DNA of 64,000 nt from Alphaproteobacteria bacterium (GTDB lineage: Bacteria > Pseudomonadota > Alphaproteobacteria > Rhodobacterales > Rhodobacteraceae). The stretch's first letter is position 1. Each line of letters starts with the position of its first letter. The stretch is from positions 1 through 64,000 of the forward strand of contig JAUHVK010000024.1 of the NCBI GenBank assembly GCA_030425145.1, written 5' to 3'. Shown one piece after another: positions 9,355-18,772 of the stretch. The notes under the pieces were generated by a model. That model worked only from the letters and a program-made list of their open reading frames with translations. It was not told the DNA's origin and searched no databases. The position numbers and the translations under genes were made by a program.

Positions 9355-9660
9355 TCAAAGAAAATCGTCGCGGCGTGGAGTGAAGGTGTCGATCAGCGTG
9401 CCCGCCTCGTGGCAGCGGCACCCGTGCCGCACGCCGGATGGGATCACGACGCTGTCACCGGGGCAGAGATCGTGTTCGGTGCTGTCGACAAAGAACGTGA
9501 ACCGACCGGACTCGACATAGGTGGATTGCACATGCGGATGGTCATGCAGCTTGCCTTCACCGCCCTTTTCAAAGCGGAACGCAACGACCATCAGGTCGGG
9601 ATTTTCGGCCAGGACCTGACGGGTTACACCCGGATCGGTCGGCACGATGGGATAAGTCAT
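9355..9660 (-). CDS. kdgF: Cupin KdgF (unsaturated uronate linearisation)
   Basis: A 101-residue single-domain cupin. The metal-binding pattern is visible (H-D-H-P-H-V-Q near residue 40, then GDSVVIPSGVRHG) and it ends with DTFTPRRDDFL, the usual KdgF terminus. KdgF converts 4,5-unsaturated uronates to the linear ketone form used by KduI. The frame stays open further upstream inside dctM. The ATG at 9660 is preferred because GAGG lies 7 bp upstream, partly within the dctM stop codon. It lies between the TRAP genes and kduI. Confidence 0.85.
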   Translation of the reverse strand: MTYPIVPTDPGVTRQVLAENPDLMVVAFRFEKGGEGKLHDHPHVQSTYVESGRFTFFVDSTEHDLCPGDSVVIPSGVRHGCRCHEAGTLIDTFTPRRDDFL

Positions 9661-9667
9661 TTCAGCC

Positions 9668-10948
9668 TCATCTGAAGAGCGACGGCAGCCAGAGCGACAG
9701 CGCCGGAATGTAAGTGACAAGCATCAGCGTTGCGAAAGCTGCGCCGTAGAACGGCCAGATCGTGCGCACCGCCTCCCAGACCGGGATGCGACCCACCGCG
9801 CAGCCGACGAACAGCACCGCGCCTACGGGTGGCGTGCAGAGCCCGATGCCAAGGTTCAGGATCAGGATCACCCCGAAATGCACCGGATCGACGCCAAAGG
9901 CGGTCGCCACCGGCAGGAAGATCGGCGTGGTGATGACGATCAACGGCGACATATCCATGAATGTTCCGAGGAACAGCAGAACCACGTTCAAAAGCAGCAG
10001 GATAATGATCGGGTTGTCCGATACGCCCTGCAAAAGCGCCACCATCGACGCGGGCACCCGCGTGTAGGCCAAAAGCCAGCCGAACGCTGCAGCACAGCCA
10101 ATGACCATGAGCACCATCGCCGTGGTACGCACTGCCGCAAAGGTCGCCTCGATGAAGTCGTGCCAGGTCAGGCTGCGGTAGACAAAGAACGTCACCAGGA
10201 TTGCATAGACCACCGCGATGTTCGACGATTCAGACGCGGTGAAAATACCCGAGCGAACACCGCCGAAGATGATCGCCACAAGGATCAGACCCGGAGCAGC
10301 GGACACGAACAGGGTGCCGAGCATCCGCACACCCTGAAACGGTTGTGTCGGATAACCCTTGCGCACCGCCATCCACCATGCGGCCAGCATCAGCAGAGCG
10401 GCCAGAAGGAACCCCGGAATGATCCCGGCAGTGAACAGATCGGCGATCGAGATCTTTCCCCCGGCGGAAATCGAATAGATGATCATGTTGTGCGAAGGCG
10501 GCAGCAGCAGCGCGATGATTGAACTCACTACGGTGATATTCACCGCGTAATCCGTGTCATAGCCGCGCTCTTTCATCTGCGGCACCATCAGTCCACCGAC
10601 CGCACTGGCATCGGCAGCGGCCGATCCGGAGACACCGCCAAACATGACTGAGGACAGAACGTTCACCTGCCCCAACCCGCCGCGCAAGTGGCCGACAAAG
10701 CCTCCGGCCAGCGCCACCAGACGCCGGGCAATGTCGCCCCGCACCATCAGGTCACCTGCATAGATAAAGAACGGGATCGCCATCAGCGCGAACACCGACA
10801 CGCCGGAATTCAGGCGTTGGAACACGACCACCGGCGGCAGCCCAAGATAGGCAATGGTGGCAAAGCTGGACACACCCAGGCAAAACGCAACCGGTGTACC
10901 GATCAAGAGAAGGAACGTGAAAGTTCCAAAGAGGACATAGAGTTCCAT
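9668..10948 (-). CDS. dctM: TRAP transporter large permease (DctM)
   Basis: A 426-residue membrane protein with about a dozen hydrophobic helices and the DctM hallmarks AIPFFIYAGDLMVRG, GGVSGSAAADASAVG and NLGIGLCTPPVGAVLF. It forms the ion-coupled translocation subunit. The start codon ATG overlaps the dctQ stop by one base (TGATG). The surrounding genes point to hexuronates or unsaturated uronates as substrate. Confidence 0.93.
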   Translation of the reverse strand: MELYVLFGTFTFLLLIGTPVAFCLGVSSFATIAYLGLPPVVVFQRLNSGVSVFALMAIPFFIYAGDLMVRGDIARRLVALAGGFVGHLRGGLGQVNVLSSVMFGGVSGSAAADASAVGGLMVPQMKERGYDTDYAVNITVVSSIIALLLPPSHNMIIYSISAGGKISIADLFTAGIIPGFLLAALLMLAAWWMAVRKGYPTQPFQGVRMLGTLFVSAAPGLILVAIIFGGVRSGIFTASESSNIAVVYAILVTFFVYRSLTWHDFIEATFAAVRTTAMVLMVIGCAAAFGWLLAYTRVPASMVALLQGVSDNPIIILLLLNVVLLFLGTFMDMSPLIVITTPIFLPVATAFGVDPVHFGVILILNLGIGLCTPPVGAVLFVGCAVGRIPVWEAVRTIWPFYGAAFATLMLVTYIPALSLWLPSLFR

Positions 10949-11460
10949 CAGTCGATCTCCGCGTCTTCGCCAAAGCGCGCGGTCTGAAGACCCGCAGCGC
11001 GGCGCGCAATGCGCTCCACCGAGAAGAGCACGATCAAAACACCGCCCGCGACGATGGGGGCGAAATCGAACGCTCCGGAAATTCCGAGACCCGGCAGCTT
11101 GTTGCCAGCTGTCTTTTCGGCCAGTTGCCAGCCGTACCAGATCATGCCGATGCCAAACCCTGTAACGGCCATATCCGAAATCGAATGCAGCACCATCTTG
11201 GTCCGGTGCGGCACCAAATAAAGAAGCACGTCGAAGGAGAGGTGATAGCCTTCGCGGATGCCGACGGCGGCACCCAGAAAGATGAACCAGCCCATAATCA
11301 TCACGGACGCTGGTTCGGTCCAGATGATGCTGTCATTCAGCACGTAGCGCCAGAATACCTGCGCAGCGATCAGCACAGTCATAAGGACAAGCCCGATCCC
11401 GGCGATCCACAAGGCAATACGTGCCAAACGCCCTGTCAAAAGCGCAATCGTTTTCATCAT
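10948..11460 (-). CDS. dctQ: TRAP transporter small permease (DctQ)
   Basis: About 170 residues with four predicted membrane helices (for example IALWIAGIGLVLMTVLIAAQVFWRYV, described here by its position 13-38, and EPASVMIMGWFIFLGAAVG). This is the standard DctQ layout. The frame begins at 11475, but tandem ATGs at 11460 and 11457 better fit the family start MKTIALLTGR. It overlaps dctM by one base. Confidence 0.88.
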   Translation of the reverse strand: MMKTIALLTGRLARIALWIAGIGLVLMTVLIAAQVFWRYVLNDSIIWTEPASVMIMGWFIFLGAAVGIREGYHLSFDVLLYLVPHRTKMVLHSISDMAVTGFGIGMIWYGWQLAEKTAGNKLPGLGISGAFDFAPIVAGGVLIVLFSVERIARRAAGLQTARFGEDAEID

Positions 11461-11492
11461 GTCAGGCCTGCCCACCCTCGCAAATGTCCCGC

Positions 11493-11513
11493 CCCGGCGC
11501 AGAGCGCGCCGGG
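11493..11513 (-). terminator. Intercistronic hairpin after the uronate TRAP receptor gene
   Basis: Perfect 8-bp arms CCCGGCGC (11493-11500) and GCGCCGGG (11506-11513) with a 5-nt loop lie between the dctP stop and dctQ. There is no U tract, so it is more likely a partial terminator or 3'-end stabiliser that favours receptor over membrane subunits than a full stop. This role is inferred. Confidence 0.5.
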
Positions 11514-11525
11514 ACAGGGCGTAGT

Positions 11526-12506
11526 TTACTCGGTGGCCTGAATATCAGCGACCATTTGCTGAAGCTTCGGCGAGGTCACGTATTTCTGGTAGACCGGCAC
11601 CATCGCTTCGATGAACGGCGTTTTGTCGATATCGGTGACGATCTCGACACCCGCCTCGCGAACACGCGCCTCGGATTCCTTCTCACGCGCTTCCCAAAGT
11701 TCGCGCATCACAGGGACGGAGTCGCGGGCGGCCTGACGGACGATTTCCTGATCTTCCGCGGAAAGCTTGTCAAAGCTGGACTTCGCCATCACCAGCACTT
11801 CCGGCACGATCAGGTGCTGATCCAGAGTGTAGTACTTGGCAACTTCGAAATGGCCCGAGCTGTCATAAGATGGCCAGTTGTTCTCGGCCCCGTCGATGAC
11901 GCCGGTCTGGATCGAGGAATAAACCTCGCCATAGGGCATCGGCGTGGCGTTTGCACCAAGAGCGGCGACCATGTCGACGAACATGTCCGACTGCATGACG
12001 CGGAACTTCATGCCGGCCAGATCGGCCATCGAGTTGATCGGCTTTTGCGAGTTGTAGAAGCTGCGCGAACCGCCGTCATAGAAGGCCAGACCCACGAGGT
12101 CATGGCCGCTGAACGCATCCAGAATCTGTTGGCCAACCGGGCCATCCATGACCTTGTGCATGTGCTCGACCGAGCGGAAGATATAGGGCAGCGACGGCAC
12201 CTGAGTTTCTTCAATAATGTTGTTGAACGGCCCAAGCGATACGCGGTTCATGTCGATTACACCGAACTGTGTCTGCTCGATGGTGTCTTTTTCCTGACCC
12301 AGCTGTGCCGAGTGAAACACTTCGATGCAGAGCCGACCACCCGTGCGCTCCTCCAGCATCTCGCCCATCTTCTGTACCGCGACAACGGTCGGGTAGCCTT
12401 CGGGGTGGGTGTCCGACGACCGAAGCGTGACTTCGCAAGCCGCGGCGGCAGAGACAAGGGCAACGCTGGCCAGCAAGGCCGCCCCGAGTGTTCTTACGTA
12501 ATTCAT
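11526..12506 (-). CDS. dctP: TRAP transporter periplasmic solute-binding protein (DctP family)
   Basis: A 326-residue DctP receptor with a Sec signal peptide ([20 protein letters not shown], then AAAC). The conserved ligand-loop region is present ([20 protein letters not shown], with the arginine that normally binds the substrate carboxylate) followed by GAENNWPSY. The frame is open upstream to 12641, but the ATG at 12506 has an ideal Shine-Dalgarno (GGGAGGAAACT) and begins the signal peptide. By position between uxaC and kdgF it should bind uronates. Confidence 0.92.
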   Translation of the reverse strand: MNYVRTLGAALLASVALVSAAAACEVTLRSSDTHPEGYPTVVAVQKMGEMLEERTGGRLCIEVFHSAQLGQEKDTIEQTQFGVIDMNRVSLGPFNNIIEETQVPSLPYIFRSVEHMHKVMDGPVGQQILDAFSGHDLVGLAFYDGGSRSFYNSQKPINSMADLAGMKFRVMQSDMFVDMVAALGANATPMPYGEVYSSIQTGVIDGAENNWPSYDSSGHFEVAKYYTLDQHLIVPEVLVMAKSSFDKLSAEDQEIVRQAARDSVPVMRELWEAREKESEARVREAGVEIVTDIDKTPFIEAMVPVYQKYVTSPKLQQMVADIQATE

Positions 12507-12529
12507 AGTTTCCTCCCAGAATGTGGCTC

Positions 12530-13936
12530 TCAGAGCCTGTAAGCCTGCTTCGCAAGCCAGTACGCGAGGTCTTGTGCGACCTCGAATGCTTCGTCCTCGG
12601 CCAGTCGCCCCGTGGCGACCAGGTTTGCGAGAAACGCGCAATCGACCCGCCGCGCCACGTCGTGACGTGCGGGAATAGAACAGAAGGCACGGGTATCGTC
12701 ATTGAACCCGACCGTGTTGTAGAAGCCGGCGGTTTCCGTCGCCATTTCGCGGAACCGCATCATCCCTTCATAGCTGTCATGGAACCACCACGGCGGCCCC
12801 AGCTTCAGCGCCGGGTAAACGCCTGCCAAAGGCGCCAACTCGCGGGCATAAGATGTCTCGTCCAAAGTAAAGACGATGATCGACAGCTCAGAGCTTTCGC
12901 CCACCGCGTTCAGCAGCGGCTGCAACGCTTGCACGTAGTCGGTGCGTGTGGGGATGTCGTACCCTTTGTCACGCCCGAACCGCGCCATGATGGCGTCGGA
13001 ATGGTTGCGCGCCGATCCGGGATGGATTTGAAGCACCAGACCATCATCAAGGCTCATCCGCGCCATCTCGGTCAGCATATGACCGCGAAAGGCATCCGCC
13101 TCGTCTTCGGTACAGATACCGCGCAGTGCCTTGTCGAATAGCGCTGCCGCCACATATTGCGGCAGGTCTTCGGTGCGGGCGGTGGCGTGGCCATGATCCG
13201 AAGATGTTGCCCCAAACTCCTTGAAATAGGCCCGGCGGTTGCGATGGGCGGCCAGGTATCCCTGCCACGTTGTGGCATCCTCACCAGCCATCTCGCCAAG
13301 TATCTCGACATTGGCGGCGAAGTTCTGAAATTTCGGGTCAACCACGGCGTCAGGCCGATAGGCTGTCACGACCTTCCCCTTCCAACGGCTGTCGCGGATC
13401 ATCCGGTGCCATTTCAGATCGTCAATCGCGCTTTCGGTCGTCGAGACCGCTTCGATATTGAACTGCTCGAACAATGCGCGAGGGCGGTATGCATCCTGCT
13501 TCAGGCATTCGTCGATCCGGTCGTAAATGGCATCAGCGGTCTTGGCCGATAGCCGCATGGTGATACCGAACACTTGCTGCAGCGCGTGGTCGATCCACAA
13601 ACGCGACGGCGTGCCCCGAAACAGGTGGTAATTCGATGCGAACAGCCGCCAGATCTTGCGCGGGTCCTGTTCTGTCTCTCCACCGTCGACCCGCGGAACA
13701 CCCAGCGCTTCGAGCGGGATACCTTGAGAGTGAAGCATCCGGAAAACGTAGTGATCCGGCGTCACGAACAACTGCGCCGGATCAGGGAACGCCGCGTTCT
13801 CGGCGAACCATTGTGGATCGGTGTGACCATGCGGGCTGATGATCGGAAGATGCCGAACCGTATCGTACAGCGCTCGGGAGAGGCGTCGCAAAACCGGGTC
13901 AGGCGAAAACAGCCGATTCTCATCCAGTAGCGCCAT
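12530..13936 (-). CDS. uxaC: Glucuronate/galacturonate isomerase
   Basis: A 468-residue UxaC with the amidohydrolase-fold metal motif ISPHGHTDP near residue 35, the family region [16 protein letters not shown] and the C-terminal [17 protein letters not shown]. It isomerises D-glucuronate to fructuronate and D-galacturonate to tagaturonate. It is the first gene of the minus-strand uronate operon, with GGGAGG before the ATG at 13936, and its promoter region faces the GntR regulator. Confidence 0.95.
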   Translation of the reverse strand: MALLDENRLFSPDPVLRRLSRALYDTVRHLPIISPHGHTDPQWFAENAAFPDPAQLFVTPDHYVFRMLHSQGIPLEALGVPRVDGGETEQDPRKIWRLFASNYHLFRGTPSRLWIDHALQQVFGITMRLSAKTADAIYDRIDECLKQDAYRPRALFEQFNIEAVSTTESAIDDLKWHRMIRDSRWKGKVVTAYRPDAVVDPKFQNFAANVEILGEMAGEDATTWQGYLAAHRNRRAYFKEFGATSSDHGHATARTEDLPQYVAAALFDKALRGICTEDEADAFRGHMLTEMARMSLDDGLVLQIHPGSARNHSDAIMARFGRDKGYDIPTRTDYVQALQPLLNAVGESSELSIIVFTLDETSYARELAPLAGVYPALKLGPPWWFHDSYEGMMRFREMATETAGFYNTVGFNDDTRAFCSIPARHDVARRVDCAFLANLVATGRLAEDEAFEVAQDLAYWLAKQAYRL

Positions 13937-13988
13937 GATTCCTCCCGGTTTTCTCTATTGGCGCATAGGTCTCGGACGCCTTCTGATG

Positions 13989-14038
13989 ACTAATATCCTA
14001 GTTTGGCAATTTCCACACGTCAACTAATATCCTAGTTG
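13989..14038. promoter_or_regulatory. Duplicated operator in the uxaC / gntR divergent promoter
   Basis: The 15-bp sequence ACTAATATCCTAGTT occurs twice (13989-14003 and 14023-14037), 34 bp apart. The second copy lies inside a perfect inverted repeat CAACTA-N6-TAGTTG (14021... to 14038). The position between uxaC and the divergent GntR gene makes these the likely binding sites of that GntR protein, controlling both the uronate operon and its own gene with kdgK. Confidence 0.75.
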
Positions 14039-14102
14039 CAAAGTCATAGGGAGGGTGTGCTATGTAAAGGACACGGCCAATCGCAACAGGAGGGCTTCAC
14101 CC

Positions 14103-14828
14103 GTGGGCACGACAATTCAGAAAAACTCCGCATCTCTGCCCCTGCCCCAGTTGCGCCAGCAGGTTCAGCCGACGATTGCGGATCAAGTTTTCAAAGTGCT
14201 CCACGACCGCATCCTGTCGCTTGAACTTCCGCCAGAGACCAAGATTTCCGAAGCCGAAGTGTCCGCCAAGATGGGCGTGTCCCGCCAACCCGTGCGCGAG
14301 GCATTCCGGCGTCTGGCGAACCTTGGTTTTTTGCAAATCCGCCCGCAGAGCGGCACCACTGTGAGCCTGATCTCCGAAGAAGCCGTGCTGCGCGCACGGT
14401 TCATCCGACTGGCGCTCGAGATGCACACCTGCCGCACGGCCTGCGATGTTATTTCCGACGACGGGCTACGCGCACTGTCCGACCTGATCGAACAGCAGAA
14501 AGGCGCAATCGCGGAAAACAACCGTTCGCTCTTTCACGCGCTCGACGACGCCTTTCACCGCGAGATCTGCGTTCAATCCGGCGTCGGCTATGTTTGGGAC
14601 GTAATCAGCGAAAACAAAGGGCACATGGACCGGGTGCGGATGCTGACCCTCGACACCTCGTCGCAGAAATATGCGCTGAACGAACACATCGCCATTCTGG
14701 ACGCCCTGACCGCTCGCTCGCCGAATGCCGCAGCGGATGCGATCGAAAAACACCTGTCACGCATTCTGGTGCAGATTGAAGAGATCAAGGCCGAAAACCA
14801 CAACTGGTTCGCGGACATTCCTAAGTGA
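14103..14828 (+). CDS. GntR-family transcriptional regulator with FCD domain (uronate operon)
   Basis: A 241-residue regulator with an N-terminal winged helix (ISEAEVSAKMGVSRQPVREAFRRL) and a C-terminal FCD ligand domain with metal-type residues (D...FHREIC, and HIAILDAL). The frame also opens at a GTG at 14055, but the GTG at 14103 follows AGGAGGG by 8 bp and fits better. It is divergent from uxaC and coupled to kdgK, so it most likely represses uronate catabolism and responds to an intermediate such as KDG, fructuronate or tagaturonate. Confidence 0.88.
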   Translation: MGTTIQKNSASLPLPQLRQQVQPTIADQVFKVLHDRILSLELPPETKISEAEVSAKMGVSRQPVREAFRRLANLGFLQIRPQSGTTVSLISEEAVLRARFIRLALEMHTCRTACDVISDDGLRALSDLIEQQKGAIAENNRSLFHALDDAFHREICVQSGVGYVWDVISENKGHMDRVRMLTLDTSSQKYALNEHIAILDALTARSPNAAADAIEKHLSRILVQIEEIKAENHNWFADIPK

Positions 14829-15748
14829 TGCGGATCATCTGTATCGGGGAGTGCATGGTCGAAATGGCCCCGCTGGACAACGCGGGCACCTACCGGATGG
14901 GCTTTGCCGGAGACACGCTCAATACCGCGTGGTATCTGGCACGGCTCTTGGGTGACCGCGCTGAGGTCGGGTATTTCACCGCCGTGGGTACCGACGGCGT
15001 ATCCGATCAGATGCTCGACTTCCTTGGTTCGGCCAGGATCGACACCTCTTTCGTCCTACGCCGCGCCGACCGGACGCTTGGACTCTACATGATCCAGTTG
15101 CAGAACGGTGAACGCAGTTTCAGCTATTGGCGCAGCCACAGCGCAGCGCGAACACTGGCGCAATCGGGAGGCGACATCGCCGCCACCTTGCAGGGGGCAG
15201 GAATCGCCTGTTTCTCCGGGATCACCCTTGCCATTCTGCCGCCCGAGGACCGTGCCACTCTGAGCCGCGCACTTGAGGACTTCCGCTCGGCTGGCGGCAC
15301 CGTGGTGTTCGACCCGAACCTGCGCCCCAAACTCTGGGCCGACCCGAAGGATATGACCCAAGCCATCATGGACGCCGCTGGCCTGAGCGACATTGTTCTG
15401 CCCTCACACGAGGATGAAAGCACTTGGTTTGGCGACCAGACGCCTGAAGACACCGCCAAACGCTACGCTCAGAAAGGCGCGGGTATCGTCGTCGTCAAAA
15501 ATGGACCGGGCGAGATTGTCGTGCATAGCGACACGGGCCTTTCCCACCATCAGCCCGAACACGTGAGTAACGTGGTCGACACCACCGCCGCCGGGGATTC
15601 CTTCAATGCCGGATTTCTTAGCAGCCATATCGCCGGAGCGTCACTGGATCAGGCCATCGCGACGGGGGCCAAGCTGGCCGCGCGGGTTGTGACACATCGC
15701 GGCGCATTGGTCGAAGAGGCTGTGCTGGGAAACGAACTGGCAGGCTGA
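14828..15748 (+). CDS. kdgK: 2-keto-3-deoxygluconate kinase
   Basis: A 306-residue PfkB-family kinase: N-terminal glycine-rich region MRIICIGECMVEMAP...GFAGDTLNTAWYLARLL, and the C-terminal catalytic motif DTTAAGDSFNAGFL with the base aspartate. It phosphorylates KDG, the end product of every branch in the uronate block, to KDPG. The ATG (14828) overlaps the regulator's TGA (TGATG). No KDPG aldolase gene is nearby, so that step must be encoded elsewhere. Confidence 0.92.
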   Translation: MRIICIGECMVEMAPLDNAGTYRMGFAGDTLNTAWYLARLLGDRAEVGYFTAVGTDGVSDQMLDFLGSARIDTSFVLRRADRTLGLYMIQLQNGERSFSYWRSHSAARTLAQSGGDIAATLQGAGIACFSGITLAILPPEDRATLSRALEDFRSAGGTVVFDPNLRPKLWADPKDMTQAIMDAAGLSDIVLPSHEDESTWFGDQTPEDTAKRYAQKGAGIVVVKNGPGEIVVHSDTGLSHHQPEHVSNVVDTTAAGDSFNAGFLSSHIAGASLDQAIATGAKLAARVVTHRGALVEEAVLGNELAG

Positions 15749-15757
15749 CGCCCTGCC

Positions 15758-16564
15758 TTACGCATCCCGCGTCATGATCCATTCCACCTCGGGGGCAGGC
15801 ACGAACCGCCATTTGCGCAGCGGGCCAGCCATGACGTTGAGGTAGTACATCTCGAACCCGTAAGGCGCGCCACAGGGGTGGTGGCCGCGCGGAACCAGCA
15901 CGACGTCGCCATCGCTCACCGCCATCGTCTCATCAAGCTGCCCATCATCGGTGTAGACCCGCTGGATGCCGAACCCGTTGCCGGGGTTAAGGCGGTGGTA
16001 ATAAGTCTCTTCCAGATAGGTGATACGCGGGAAATCGTCTTCGTCGTGACGGTGGCTCGGGTAGCTCGACCAGTGCCCGTTAGGAGTAAAGACTTCGGTG
16101 ACAAGCAGACTGTCCGCGTAGTCTTCGTTCTCCATCGCGATGTTGTTGATGTAACGGGTGTTCACCCCCTTGCCGCGTTCGGTGAGCGTGATGCCCTCCG
16201 GCCCGATCCGACGCGCCGCGTGCCCGCTTTTGCCGGGCGCGGAACAGACAGCAACCGTACACGCGGTTTCGGCTGTCGCGGTCCAGTCAGAACCGTTGGG
16301 CAGATAGAGGCAATGCGGCGGGGTTTTCTCGAACACATCCATGCGGTCTCCGAGCACGCCCCAGTCCTGCCCGGCGCCAGTGATGCTGGCCTTGCCCTCG
16401 ACCATCACAAGGATCACCTCGCGGTCGCCCGTGGCCTCGCTCACACTCTCCCCTTCCCGCAGGCGGTAGAGCGAAAAGCCCACATACCGCCAGCCCGCAG
16501 ATGCAGGCGTAATCTCGTGTACCTTTCCGTGGGTGCCAAAGGGTTTGCGCAGAAGATCGGGCAT
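15758..16564 (-). CDS. iolB: 5-deoxy-glucuronate isomerase IolB
   Basis: A 268-residue IolB with the double cupin fold, the metal site region SSYPSHRHDEDD and the C-terminal HHPCGAPYGFEMYYLNVMAGP. It converts 5-deoxy-D-glucuronate to 5-dehydro-2-deoxygluconate in myo-inositol breakdown. It is the last gene of the minus-strand iol operon and meets kdgK tail to tail with 9 bp between stops. A second, divergent IolB lies at 34109-34948. Confidence 0.93.
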   Translation of the reverse strand: MPDLLRKPFGTHGKVHEITPASAGWRYVGFSLYRLREGESVSEATGDREVILVMVEGKASITGAGQDWGVLGDRMDVFEKTPPHCLYLPNGSDWTATAETACTVAVCSAPGKSGHAARRIGPEGITLTERGKGVNTRYINNIAMENEDYADSLLVTEVFTPNGHWSSYPSHRHDEDDFPRITYLEETYYHRLNPGNGFGIQRVYTDDGQLDETMAVSDGDVVLVPRGHHPCGAPYGFEMYYLNVMAGPLRKWRFVPAPEVEWIMTRDA

Positions 16565-16584
16565 GGTTTGGTCCTTTTAGAGCC

Positions 16585-16609
16585 CCGGGACGCCGAAACG
16601 ACGCCCCGG
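16585..16609 (-). other. Imperfect intercistronic hairpin upstream of iolB
   Basis: Arms CCGGGACGCCG (16585-16595) and CGACGCCCCGG (16599-16609) pair at 9 of 11 positions around an AAA loop between the PhyH-type gene and iolB. There is no U tract. It may protect or partly terminate the upstream message; function is not known. Confidence 0.3.
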
Positions 16610-16627
16610 AGCAGGGAGGTTACTGGC

Positions 16628-17809
16628 TCAGGCCGCCTGACGGGCGGACATCTGACCGAGGGCGTCGTTGAGGTGATCCGTCGTCCACCCCTCCGACACC
16701 GCACGGCGCATGAGATTGGCTTGGCTTTCTGGGGCAAGTCCACCGACCGGCGGGTCGGTGTCCAAATTGGTCGGGAAGCTGTAGCCCTCGGCACAGGCTG
16801 CAATCGCCGCGTCGAGCTCCGCAGCACTCAACCGCCCACCCTGTTTCAACGCCACCAGTGCCGGGAACAAGGCTGCTGTCATCGACCGACGGTCCACCGC
16901 TTCCATCGCGCGACCGAAGGCCGAGGAGACTTGAAGCAGATTGACCATCCGGTTGATATCCGCGCTTCGGTTCTCACCCGCCGCGTGGAAAAGCGCCGGA
17001 TTGAAGAAGACCGCATCGCCTTTTTCAAGCGCGACCTGAACATGCGCCTCTTCAAAATAGGCGCGGTGGTCGGCCTCATGGAACCCCAGATACCCCGCCG
17101 GATAGAGCTGCGAGAACGGCAAGAGCTTGGTCGGTCCGCTTTCAAGCGGCATGTCGCAATGGGCCACAGCCCCCTGAAGCGTCAGGGTTGCCGTCACTTC
17201 ATGTGCGTGCGCCGGATAGCGCGCCGACTGGTCTGCGGTCTGGAAGCCCAGATGGTAATCCCGATGCGCCGATTGCGCCTTGCCGCCGGGCCGCACCTGA
17301 TTGACCTGCGCAGTCACTTGGTAATTCGGCCCCAACCACGCCTCAAACGCGGCTGCGATGGACGTGTTGCCATAATAGAGCGCAAAGCCTTCGGGATCGC
17401 GCAGGCATTGCTTTTGCAGCGAATTCCAGACCCGATCATTGGCGCCGGAGGCGGCAAAGTGATCGCCCTTCCCGGCCGATCCGGCCTTTTCATCCGCGAT
17501 GATCGCGTTGAACACGTCTGACGCACGGTCGATCACCGAGGTGTCGGCATAGGCGTGTTTGAGAGCAATCACCCCGGCAGAGCAGCGCAATACCTGCGCC
17601 CATTCCGCCATCAGCGCGCGGCGTTTCCCAGCGTCGTCCAGCGCAGGCCGCAGCGCCGCCATGTCATAGAGCGGCACGTTCTTTTCGATGGCGGCGGCAT
17701 GGGGCACATCCGCCGCCGTGAGCTGTTGTGAGGTCAGCACCTTGAATTCATCCAGATCGCAGGATTCCCGGTCAAAATAGCCGATATACCCGAATGTCTG
17801 ATGTACCAT
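16628..17809 (-). CDS. Phytanoyl-CoA dioxygenase (PhyH)-family 2-oxoglutarate/Fe(II) oxygenase
   Basis: A 393-residue protein with the double-stranded beta-helix signatures of PhyH enzymes: the HxD part of the iron triad in SAHRDYHLG and the distal region NPALFHAAGENRS with the second histidine and a 2-oxoglutarate-binding arginine. These enzymes hydroxylate or demethylate small molecules. The ATG at 17809 is preferred because AGGAGG lies 5 bp upstream. Sitting between iolE and iolB in the iol operon, it may oxidise a modified inositol such as an O-methyl ether; this is inference from position only. Confidence 0.8.
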   Translation of the reverse strand: MVHQTFGYIGYFDRESCDLDEFKVLTSQQLTAADVPHAAAIEKNVPLYDMAALRPALDDAGKRRALMAEWAQVLRCSAGVIALKHAYADTSVIDRASDVFNAIIADEKAGSAGKGDHFAASGANDRVWNSLQKQCLRDPEGFALYYGNTSIAAAFEAWLGPNYQVTAQVNQVRPGGKAQSAHRDYHLGFQTADQSARYPAHAHEVTATLTLQGAVAHCDMPLESGPTKLLPFSQLYPAGYLGFHEADHRAYFEEAHVQVALEKGDAVFFNPALFHAAGENRSADINRMVNLLQVSSAFGRAMEAVDRRSMTAALFPALVALKQGGRLSAAELDAAIAACAEGYSFPTNLDTDPPVGGLAPESQANLMRRAVSEGWTTDHLNDALGQMSARQAA

Positions 17810-17866
17810 GTCGTCCTCCTGTTGCATGGCGTTCAGTGCTGGCCCCGAACCGGGACCGGTGAAACC

Positions 17867-18772
17867 TTACGGCGCGATTTCGAGCCCCGAGGCAGCGGCA
17901 ATCGCGCGAATGTGGTCGTAGCCCATTTTCGAATACTCGAAGGGCGGTGCTTTGGTGGGGTCCTGTTCGGCCTCGACCACGATCCAGCCGTCGTAGTCCA
18001 TCGCCTTGAGCCGGTCGGTTATGGCCTGAAAGTCAATGCAGCCTTCGGGGTCGCCCGGCACGGAATAGACACCTGCGGCGACACCATCGAGAAAGCTGCG
18101 ATCCTCGGCGCGGACCCAATCCAGAACCGGCTGGCGCACGTCCTTGAAATGGACGTGGTGGACACGGTGTCCCCATTTATCCAGCACCGCCAAGGGATCG
18201 GCACCGGCGAAGTGAAGATGGCCGGTGTCGTAGAGCAGCGTGAGGTCCTCGGTCGACCCTTCCATCAGCCAGTCGATGTCTTCGGCATCCTGCACCATTG
18301 CCCCCATGTGGTGATGGTAGGACAGCACACAGCCCTGATCGGCGGACCACTTGGCCAGCCCCGAAAGCTTCGCGCCATAAGCCATGACCTCGTCACGGGA
18401 GAGTTTGGGGCGCTGGCTGACCGGGCGATGAATGTCACCCTGAATGGTGTTCGAACATTCGGCATAGACGATGCAGGGTGCGTTCAGTGCAGCGAATTGT
18501 TCGACCTGCTGACGGATCGCTTCCTGTTCGGTGGCCAGATCGTTGACCATCAGGTTGCCGGAACACCAGCCGCCGCAGAGAACAACGCCATAACGGTCGA
18601 GATAGGCGCGCAGCCCTTCAGTGTCGGCGGGCATTCGCCGTCCGCGTTCGACGCCCTGATAGCCAATGCGGCCCGCGTCCTCCATCGCGCCTTCGGTGGT
18701 GAAGGCGGCGGTGAGGTCCGGCAGGTCGTCATTCTGCCATGCGATAAGGGAAATCCCCAGTTTCACAGCCAT
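17867..18772 (-). CDS. iolE: 2-keto-myo-inositol dehydratase IolE
   Basis: A 301-residue xylose-isomerase-like TIM barrel with IolE features: GISLIAWQNDDLPDL near the N-terminus, HHHMG, LLYDTGHLHFAG and HVHFKDVR metal/active-site segments. It dehydrates scyllo-inosose to 3D-trihydroxycyclohexanedione. The ATG at 18772 overlaps the iolD stop (TGATG). It is followed by the PhyH gene. Confidence 0.93.
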   Translation of the reverse strand: MAVKLGISLIAWQNDDLPDLTAAFTTEGAMEDAGRIGYQGVERGRRMPADTEGLRAYLDRYGVVLCGGWCSGNLMVNDLATEQEAIRQQVEQFAALNAPCIVYAECSNTIQGDIHRPVSQRPKLSRDEVMAYGAKLSGLAKWSADQGCVLSYHHHMGAMVQDAEDIDWLMEGSTEDLTLLYDTGHLHFAGADPLAVLDKWGHRVHHVHFKDVRQPVLDWVRAEDRSFLDGVAAGVYSVPGDPEGCIDFQAITDRLKAMDYDGWIVVEAEQDPTKAPPFEYSKMGYDHIRAIAAASGLEIAP

